Of a stretch of DNA of 64,000 nt, positions 56,133 to 64,000 are shown one piece after another. This DNA comes from Heliocidaris erythrogramma (Eukaryota > Echinodermata > Echinoidea > Camarodonta > Echinometridae): NCBI GenBank assembly GCA_025617745.1, contig CM046855.1, forward strand, positions 12,368,380 to 12,432,379, read 5' to 3'. Positions within the stretch are counted from its first letter, which is position 1. Each line of letters opens with the position of its first letter. The notes beneath the pieces were generated by a model. That model was not told the DNA's origin. It ran no database searches and was given only the letters and a program-made list of their open reading frames with translations. A program made the position numbers and the translations under genes.

Positions 56133-57636
56133 TATATTTAATCAAAACAACAGCGTGTGTCGTATAGCGTAGGCCCTCTACATTTGTGTTATATTTGATT
56201 ATCACTATATTGATTGAAACGATAACATGCAGGATTCGGGCATTTCTCAACCATTAAATATTTCATCATTAAAAATTGCGTGAATAAAATAAGTTATTAT
56301 ACGTTCACACGTAGAGCGATAGCATCGATGCTATCTAGGTTTGGATACTATTTTGGTGAAGACCAGATAGTTTTAAGACCAAACGCTGTCTGAATGCAGA
56401 TAGTCACGAGATAGAAGCGAGTTTCCAAACTATTCTTGCAGCGAGTTTAGCAGGAGTAAATCTCAGGATCCAGCGACAAAGCATCGACGCTTTGCGGTAG
56501 ACTACCCACCGCGCTTGTGACTATTTGTAATGTGAGCGCAATCGCTGCTATCTTCACTCGCTGCTATTAAAATTCTGTCTGTTTCTCTGTTTCATGTGGT
56601 GATATAATATAATGCAACTAGCGGAAGCAGCCCGTGGACATCCACGGGCGCTAGCTGTGTTTATGATTAATCACCGTATCGTATATTTGTTACAATAATC
56701 AAGTGAATAATAAAAAAGTCGGGTAAAGTTATTTTTACCAAGAAGTATTTACAACATGTGCATTGGCGGATCCAGGGGGGGGGGGATCTTCCGGCCCGTG
56801 CCCTCCCCACCCCCGTTTTGGAAGGAGGGTATGCATTCAGTGACCATAGACGATCCCAGGGGCGTATCCAGGATTTTCCAATAGGGGGTGGGGGGGGGGC
56901 GCCAGGAATTATTGATCGCCGTCATGGGGGAGAATTTATTATTTTTTTTTTCCAAAATAGTGTTATTATGTTGATTTATGAAGACAAATAAAATATTATT
57001 CAAAGCAAAAACTTCGCATGATATGACCCCTGTGCACAAACTTCCGCGCGTTTGACCATGCATACCAATTATACTCGGGTCACTATGTGTGGCGCAGTAA
57101 TTATTGTTTTGGCAGCGAGTGAGCGATGAATAGACACGAGTGGGTGATAGAAGCAAGGCGATCATGGCCTGTCTGAACGTACTGGAAATATTTTTGAAAC
57201 TTACATAGCATCGATGCTATGTATTACGTTTGAACATAACTATTTATTATTAACCATATCAGACATCTGAGCAATGCAATTGTTACATTTTATTGCCCGG
57301 CTTTGCCAAGCTAACATAATTGCGGGCCGATAAATTGTGTATTGCGCGGTTCGAAAGTCAATGGGATTTTGCGTGTTAAATGGCGGGCAATAAATTTTAT
57401 TTTTGCAGTATTTTCGAGTTCGCTCTAGACGTCTGATTCTGTTCATGATAATGATATGGACTGGCTACTTTCGGGGAATACACCATTAATTGCGTCACTA
57501 GAATCGTACTAGTTGTTGTTCTATGTAGAGATCGATGGATCATCTGAATTTTTCTTGCCATTGAAGTTTATGATCAGCTCCTCGACCCCTGTAACATGTG
57601 TAAACCACTAGTGAAACGACTAGTTTAATAAATTTT
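56133..57636. other. Unassigned sequence with possible MITE
   Basis: A candidate element runs from about 56,300 (ACGTTCACACGTAGAGCGAT ... AGCATCGATGCTAT) to about 57,240 (ATAGCATCGATGCTATG ... ACGTTTGAAC), inverted ends with low precision. Inside it, 56,618-56,870 repeats 39,662-39,910 (CTAG-hairpin repeat plus GGCGGATCCAG repeat). 57,241-57,636 holds nothing recognised. Confidence 0.4.
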
Positions 57637-58000
57637 TACATTTGCGGTTGACATGTTTTGACATTTGTGGTAAAGGGTTTTTCAATGTTTTAGGGATTTA
57701 ATGGTCAGGAAAACCTCTCACACACGCATACACGCGCACACATACATCTCATAATAACTTATCTTACATGGTTACATGATGCAAACAATGAGTTGAGTTG
57801 CGCTCGACATGTTATGACATTTGTGGTAAAAATGGAAATTTTTACATTTGTGGGCGATTTTTATTACATTTGTGGTTATTTTTACATTTGTGGTTGACAT
57901 GTTATGACATTTGTGGTTATTTTGACATTCGCGGGTGCAATGTTTTTACATATGCGGTTATTTTTACATTTGTGGTTGATTTTTACATTTGTGGGCTCTA
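57637..58000. repeat. CACAAATGTAAAAAT minisatellite (right, inverted)
   Basis: TTTTTACATTTGTGG-type units, ending GTGGGCTCTACAGGGA. The left array begins with the inverse (TGTAGAGCCCACAAATG), so the two are arms of one structure. Interrupted at about 57,675-57,810 by a non-repeat stretch. Confidence 0.8.
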
Positions 58001-58534
58001 CAGGGATTTTCCCCCTTCCCCCACTTTTTTGCTCTTGCTTTTTTTTGCGGCTGAATAGGAGGGGCTATGGCCCCCCTATGCCGCTTGTCTACGCCAGTGA
58101 GTATATCTATGCATAGAGCTAGAGGGAGCGATTTGATCTTGCCATGCTTCTGTGGTTTAATACTCAAGAGAAATTAACACTATGAACATGACAAACAAAG
58201 AAGCGGACAATTTATGCAGCTCCTCATTGTACCCTTCACAATTGCACTGGTTAACAAAAGAACATCAATTCATTGCTATCCTGTAAAAATGTAGGACAGG
58301 TGTCACATAATAGCAGTGAAGGGATGTCTTTTTGTCTACTAGAGCTATTGTGGAGTGTACAATGAGGAGCTGCATAAATTGTCCGCTCTCTTTGTCATCG
58401 TGTTCATAGTATAAGGCCATGAAAACATAACATGCATAATTAGCGGTACCTCCCTAAAGTGGTTAAGGAAACAAAACATAGAAAAAAAATGAATTTATTG
58501 TCATTTTCTTTTCAGAGGGATTCTTGCTCCCTTA
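58001..58534. other. Foldback copy 2 and unassigned flanks
   Basis: 58,200-58,395 is a diverged copy of the small foldback repeat (CAGCTCCTCATTGTACCC ... GTACAATGAGGAGCTG). The rest has sequence shared with 40,230-40,400 (GCATAGAGCTAGAGGGAGCG-like) but no gene. Confidence 0.5.
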
Positions 58535-59215
58535 TACACTCTTAGAACAGGTGGTAAAATAACATATGGTTAAACAGTTGTGGTAAGAATATGTGTCAAA
58601 ATGTACACATATCTGTGTAGAAGCATGAAACAAGGGTACACAGCATGCGAGTTAAACGTTTACACCTGCACCGCGGTAAAAAAAGAAACCACGATGACAA
58701 AAGAGAGTGGGCAAAATATACAGCTCCTCATTGTACCCCCCACAATAGACCTGTTTACTAAGTGATTCAAATTGTATGCATACTTTTGAAACAAAGGTTG
58801 TTCTTGACAACCTGAAAGCTTGCCAGAGGCTTGTCAGACATAGCAACAAGTAATGTATGCAAACTGGATTCCAAGTATTGTAGTTCATTCATTAATAACA
58901 GGTTAATGGAATACCTCGTTACTATATGTCCCCCGGGAAAGAAACATCCATAAATTTGAATCACTTAGTAAACATGTCTATTGTTCTGGTAAAAGAACAT
59001 CCCTTCATTGCTATTATGTAAAATAAGTAGAACCGTGAATATGCATGTGCACCTGTTCTACATTTTTTTACATAATAGCATTAGCAATGAAGAGATGTTC
59101 TTTGTCTACCAGAACCAGTGTGGAAGATACAATGAGGAGCTGTATATTTTGTCCGCTTCTTTGTTTGCCATGTTCATAGTTCTAGTGTGTGTATATAGGC
59201 GCGAAACACACTAAA
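58535..59215. mobile_element. Partial ACACTCTTA transposon and foldback copy 3
   Basis: 58,535-58,690 repeats 35,847-36,000 (ACACTCTTAGAACAGGTGG...). Foldback copy 3 follows (58,716-59,150). Only the left end of the transposon is present. Confidence 0.65.
58747..58979. mobile_element. 233-bp MITE in foldback copy 3
   Basis: Ends AGACCTGTTTACTAAGTGAT and the inverse (ATCACTTAGTAAACATGTCT), nearly perfect over about 27 bp. The empty site is seen at 36,116-36,130 (CACAATTGTTCTGG), giving a 2-bp AT duplication. Superfamily not identified. Confidence 0.8.
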
Positions 59216-59782
59216 CCGTGTATCTAACCATGAATCTACATACTCTATGCGTGAAACATAGTACATGTGATGTGCGAACGAACAACACATGTGTTGTTGC
59301 CCGGTATTCATTGAAGCTATGCATGCGGATAATTATGGCCTTGGAGTATGTATACACGTCACGCTGTTTTTTGGCAATACACCTTCACAGGTAAAGCGTA
59401 TGGGTTGGGCATGAAGCTACAAACCAGCTTCATGGGTTGGCAGAATTATTACTCCCACCGGAATTCAATGTTTAAAAATGAATTTATGAAATATGGACGG
59501 CACGTCGGCCCTTAAAAAGTGCCTCCCAACCCTCTAAGAACCATTCCCCGCCCGTGGGTACCAAAAGGTGGGGACCGAAAGAGCCAGGGGAGGCGCCTAT
59601 TCGAACCAAAAAAAGACCCAAAATCCTTAGCGTAATAACACTCAACCAAGAAAGTATGTTCCCCCTACCCCCCCCCCCCCCCCCGCCCGGCGAAACCAAC
59701 AAAAATACCGGTCTGCCTTTTCAAAAAGTTGACAAACCTTCATTTGTGTGCCCCCTCTTATGCTCAATCCTGTATAATTATA
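59216..59782. other. Empty-site paralogue of the palindrome flank; GGATCC repeat fragment
   Basis: 59,240-59,640 corresponds to 41,085-41,103 plus 45,378-45,735, without the 4.27-kb transposon between. Then a fragment of the MITE end (about 59,637-59,665), a C-run, and part of the GGCGGATCCAG repeat follow. Confidence 0.65.
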
Positions 59783-60329
59783 CACTCAATTGAAAAAGTA
59801 AGTTCCCCGTAAGTAAAAAGTATTTTACCGATTTTCATAATTCAAACGGGAATGGATAGGGAATTTTATTACTCATAACATGAATGGCATATCATTGCCA
59901 CCAGATATCATTATTGGTGTGAAAAATGAAGTTTATGTCAAATAATCAAACAATCACTCATGATTCTGAACTTTTAAGCATGGTTTATTGCATATTTCTC
60001 TATCTCTTTCTTTTCATGAGCATACAGTTTAATAGGGAAGCATATTGTACCTGAAGAAATTCCTGAGAATAACATACCAATTTAAAAAGGTCATTTGCTA
60101 ACTTGCATAGGAAATGTACACAATATGCTTCATATAAGTGCAACTTTTTTTAACATACAATGCATTTTTTTCACACCAATAATGATATTTGGTGGCAATG
60201 TTATGTTGCCATTCATGTTATGAGTAATAAAATTCACTATCCATTCCCGTTTGAATTATGAAAATCGGTAAAATACTTTTTGAGATATATCCAAAAATGC
60301 TAGGGGGAACTTTCTTTTTTGGTTGAGGG
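59783..60329. mobile_element. Palindromic TA-flanked MITE (copy 2)
   Basis: Same family as 12-641, with a shorter left arm (internal deletions after AGTTCCCC and near 59,940). Ends CACTCAAT and GGTTGAGGG, with TA on both sides, next to an (AT)n run. Confidence 0.75.
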
Positions 60330-61489
60330 TATATATATATATATTATATAGATGTGACGCATAGTATAAACCAAGGCACATTGCCTTTGCATAGAACAAT
60401 TGTCAAATACATCAATACATATACGCACCAAATGTCAAAGACCTAGTTTAAAATGTCCGCAAATTTAGAGCAAGTTGAAGTTATTTTGGGATTTTCGTTA
60501 AATATCGTTATTTTGAAAAGCAATTTTCGCAAAGTCGGTCAATGATAAGGTATATATGTATATATTGGCTTTCAAGGGTATACCTTGAAGTGTTTAAATC
60601 CAAAAAGGGTACGGGTTTAGCCAGGCATAATGGAGAGACGGCCACAAGAAGAGAGCCATTTTGAAAAATGTGAGGGCGCTCTTCATATCATGCGTAAGTA
60701 TTGATGCATGAAATTTGGCAGGGATGTGTGCAATGATAATACAAGGACACGGTGTAAATTTAAAAAAAAAATAATTGATATGAGGAAGTTATAGGAATTT
60801 TTAATATTTGGCAGTGATTATTTCAAGAAATTAAGCGATTCTTCATGTGACCGATTTCAGATTTGAATTTAGAGTATGAAGATGGAATACTAATGGAATG
60901 TTACATAGCTCAATTAAAAGAACAAGTCTTGCACTATCTAGATCAATTTGTTAGAAGTCTGTAGCATCTAGGATAGTGGAGTGCCCCCAAATGGATAAAA
61001 ATGGCGCCTGGACGGTCATGCATGAGTGATTTCGAAAAATGGAGTTCAGTGATCAAGATAAAATGTCAAGGAACATGCATATGAAATTTGAAAGGAAATG
61101 GACATCGGGAAAGTACCTAGAAAGTGATAACAAGCACTACGTGCAAAACTAATAGGATTTTGGTGCAAGAAGAAGAAGAATGCAGATCGTTACCGGAAAC
61201 AAGGCAATGACGAAGGACGTCATTGCAATAAGAATGCAGAACTTGAACGGAAACAAGGCAATCGACGAAGTACGTCATTGCAAAAAATACTAGGGCAAAA
61301 ACAAGGCAAGTGGTGATGATATTTCGAGATGAACAGGATAATACAAAAGTACAAAAGCATAAATGTGGGGAGGGGGTTGTTACACCACAATAAATTGCTA
61401 AGTTTTGATATGATTGTAATAAGGGAAAAATTTTCTTTTCAAATCGTTGAGTGAACGGGACTTTTTCAGAAGTATGCAGAGCATTCCAA
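60330..61489. other. Unassigned repeat-like sequence
   Basis: No gene. An imperfect tandem of about 57 bp at 61,178-61,285 contains AACAAGGCAATGACGAAGGA with a GCAATGACG / CGTCATTGC hairpin and is followed by CTAG at 61,294. Phrases such as ATGAAATTTGGCAGGGATGT recall HINE cores, but no full element could be delimited. Confidence 0.4.
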
Positions 61490-63360
61490 AATTTAGGGCC
61501 TTCATATTAATGAACGTATTTGTGCGGAAAATGTTCTCAAAAGAGGTAAGTGAAATTCACCTGACTGTCTAGTGGGGTATTTATGAAACTGCTTGATTTT
61601 AAAGAAACATCATGAAACACATAAGCTAGTATACCACTATTGCATTTAAACATAAATTCACCAATATGAAATAAATATAAATCCTTAATTTTTACTATGT
61701 TATATTCGAAAAATAGAGGATCGGTATGGGAGCGTATACAGATAATACGAATAACTTTCCTTTTGTAATAGTAAAACTTTTCTAACAGGGTTTGATGTGT
61801 ATTGAACCAAACCAAAATACCGTTTAATTTAATACGGTAAGATTAATGATGAATAAAGCATAAATAATGGTGACTGTGGTAAGTGTAATTTTAGTCTATT
61901 AATAATACCAATATTGCGAGAAATAGTTTTGCATATAATTATCAATGTGTAATTTCCAAGAAAGTTTATTATCGACTATTACCCCCAGGAATTTGGTATG
62001 AGAGACCTGTTCAGAGGAGTATTATCAAAAACAAGAGGGTAATGAATCTAAGCAGTTACTATTAAAACAGCATGTAATTCGTTTTCTGAAGATTAAATGA
62101 CAATTTATAATAAAAAATACTTATAACGCGCAAACAACTCCACCCAAAAGGATGCTCAAGGCGCTTACAATCAATTAAATAAAAATACACTAATGATGCT
62201 TACACTGCAATGTTCAAGAGAAAAAAAAATTGGCACAAGATACGTTTTGTTTTTAGTTTCCTCTTAAAGTCATTTATTGTTTCACAATCTCGCAGTGCCT
62301 TGGGAGTCCATTCCACAACCTGGGAGCTGCTGACGTGAACGTTCTATCTCCCCATGATCGTTTTGTCTTGGGGACGAGCAGGGTAGATGCATTTCAAGAA
62401 CGAAGACCACAGCAAGATGGCTTGTGGAGGGTGATTAGAGAGGAAATGTACTGTGGTGAGGAGAACTTCAAAGCCTGGTATGTGATGAGAAGGACTTTGT
62501 AGGCAAGACGTCGTTCGACAGGAAGTCAGTGAAGTTGTTTGAGGATTGGTGTGATATGAGAGGATTTTCGTATATATGTCACCAAACGGGCAGCAGCATT
62601 TTGAACACGTTGCAGCTTTATCTTGACACTTGGGGAGGTCATAGAGTAGAGAGTTACAGCAGTCAATGCGGGACGTAACAAATGCATGCACAAGCTGTTC
62701 AGCAGCCTTCGAAGTAAGATACTTGCGGATATCACGGATACTGCGAATGCTGTGATATGCAAGTCTCACATTAGTCGACACCTGTGACTCCACATTTGCT
62801 CTTATCCACTGTAATATATTCAATAACTCAGCATTCATTCTATCAGCTAGAGCATTTTCATTATTGTGTGAAAAGAATAAATGGGTATCATCGGCAAATA
62901 AAATAAACGTCAAGGAGTTAGATGATTTATGAAAATCGTTTATGTACAGAATAAATAGTAGCGGGCCTAACAGACTTCCTGTGACACCACAACTAATATT
63001 GCGTAATTCAGATGCTTGTTCATTTAAGAATACATATTGCTTTCTGTTAGACAGGTAGCTCCTGAACCACTCCAAGGCCTTTTCACGTATACCACAATGA
63101 GAGAGTTTGTGAAGTAAAATTGCATAGTTAAGCGTATCAAAGGCCCTGGAGAAGCCCAGGATATATATATACCTTCACTGTGTGAAGATATATCAATTGC
63201 ATGGGCAACCTTCTCAACAAAAGACATTAGCATGAACAGGTTCTCTCGAAAGCCAAACTGGAAGTTTGAAAAGATTCTTTCCAAAATTTTAGAAAAGGAA
63301 GATAATAAAGAAATCCGGAGATAGTTACCAACATCCAGTTTATCACCCATTTTTAAATAA
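61490..63360 (-). mobile_element. LINE A remnant (RT), interrupted
   Basis: Minus-strand RT blocks: GDKLDVGNYLRISLLSSFSK (63,350 downwards), WFRSYLSNRKQYVFLNEQ, a GVTGSLLGPLLFILYIND block (usual PQ is TG here), and catalytic LFADDTHLF. After a nested insertion it continues with KFLGVIVDNKLSW (about 61,950-62,005) and the C-terminal HTDPLFFEYNIVKIKDLYLF (61,700). Several frame changes, no endonuclease. CR1/Jockey-type by blocks. Confidence 0.8.
62098..62775 (-). mobile_element. LINE B 3' fragment nested in LINE A
   Basis: From 62,775 down: VRLAYHSIRSIRDIRKYLTS, AEQLVHAFVTSRIDCCNSLL, then in another frame KLQRVQNAAARLVTYIRK and PILKQLHW, the C-terminal region of a different, L2/CR1-like LINE, with a 3' UTR ending GCGCGTTATAAGTATTTTT near 62,120. 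It separates the RT core of LINE A from its C-terminal region. Confidence 0.78.
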
Positions 63361-64000
63361 TGGAATAACTTTTGCCTTATTCATATAATGTGGAAATTGA
63401 CCATGCAATAATGACAAGTTAAAGGTTGACTAAATTAGAGAGAAAATGGGTGCTCTTTCCATGTATTTTTGCCTTCTAATCACGAATCTGGCAATCGATT
63501 GTCCAAATTATGTCTAGTTTTGCCGAAAAAGGGGGAAAGTAGAGGTTTTGGGACCGTTCCTTAAAACTCGTGAGCTGATTGGCTAATTTACGTCACACCC
63601 CCAAGTGACGTATGAAGAGTAAGAGGCACAAGATCTGCAGGCTGCAGCATATAACATTGTACACACAATGCGGTATTTGACCCCTCTGTTCAACGGACAA
63701 TTTATGAAAAAAGGAAATTAATCCATATAATCTTAGGAGTGAATTATCATTATCAATATAATTATTTTCTACAAGATCAGCAAACACTTTTGCCCAAATA
63801 TACAGCTCTTGATTTGTTTTTTATTTTTTTTTTTTTGAACAATGTTCTCTCATCCATCTGAGCTTACCGAACGAAAGTTTTGCATTGGTCTTAAACGCGT
63901 GCACAGCCGTTTTATGCGTCTGTATGTACAATGTACTACACATCTTTAGTACGGCAGTTACTATGTCCCCCTCGTACATAGCGACTGGTGAACGCTTTTG
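63361..64000. other. Unassigned sequence at window end
   Basis: A/T-rich with no recognised element. A minus-strand open stretch (63,787-63,593, FADLVENNYIDNDNSLLRLY...) has no family resemblance I can name and could be chance or the 5' part of a LINE. Confidence 0.35.

Overview
The window is eukaryotic and looks like a marine invertebrate deuterostome, most likely an echinoderm such as a sea urchin. The evidence is secreted-protein exons of the CCP (sushi) and EGF type separated by phase-1 introns, A/T-rich introns full of AAT microsatellites, a DIRS-type tyrosine-recombinase retrotransposon, several CR1/Jockey-type LINE remnants, tRNA-derived SINEs, and many rolling-circle-like and cut-and-paste repeats. 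The species is inferred; no gene in the window settles it. There is no bacterial-style operon, CRISPR array or rRNA gene.

Region 1 (about 0.7-33 kb, minus strand) is the middle and/or 3' part of one large gene or gene cluster coding for an extracellular repeat protein. I count 30 CCP exons (27 of type B at 10.4-33.0 kb, 3 of type A at 0.7-4.4 kb) and one EGF exon (4,760-4,861). Every exon has an acceptor AG, a donor GT and phase 1 on both sides, so exons can be gained or lost without breaking frame. Read 5' to 3' the order is 27 type-B CCPs, EGF, then 3 type-A CCPs. The introns are tandem copies of each other. Two blocks with a period of 2,769 bp are almost identical. No signal-peptide exon, transmembrane exon or stop exon was found, so the gene is incomplete here.

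The introns of region 1 have been invaded by a broken DIRS element (about 6.2-10.2 kb), a 5'-truncated LINE (12.99-14.77 kb), a nested pair of HINE2 elements (17.5-22.2 kb), a HINE1 element (24.5-26.6 kb) and paired tRNA-SINEs (27.8 and 30.6 kb).

Region 2 (33.6-64 kb) holds no recognisable host exon. It is a stack of nested mobile elements: HINE2 and HINE3 side by side (33.6-39.4 kb); a 4.27-kb palindromic IS3EU-like DNA transposon carrying CGGGGCCCCG minisatellites (41.1-45.4 kb); a nearly complete but decayed LINE split by a HINE1 insertion inside its reverse transcriptase (46.0-52.9 kb); nested inverted minisatellites (53.0-58.1 kb); MITEs with empty sites visible in the same window (58-60.3 kb); and a LINE-within-LINE (61.5-63.4 kb).

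The most useful new observation is that three unrelated repeat families share one terminal grammar: a CTAG end preceded by a short hairpin, a subterminal inverted repeat matching a hairpin at the other end, and insertion at AA/TT. This is the pattern known for Helentron-type rolling-circle elements and their non-autonomous HINE derivatives.
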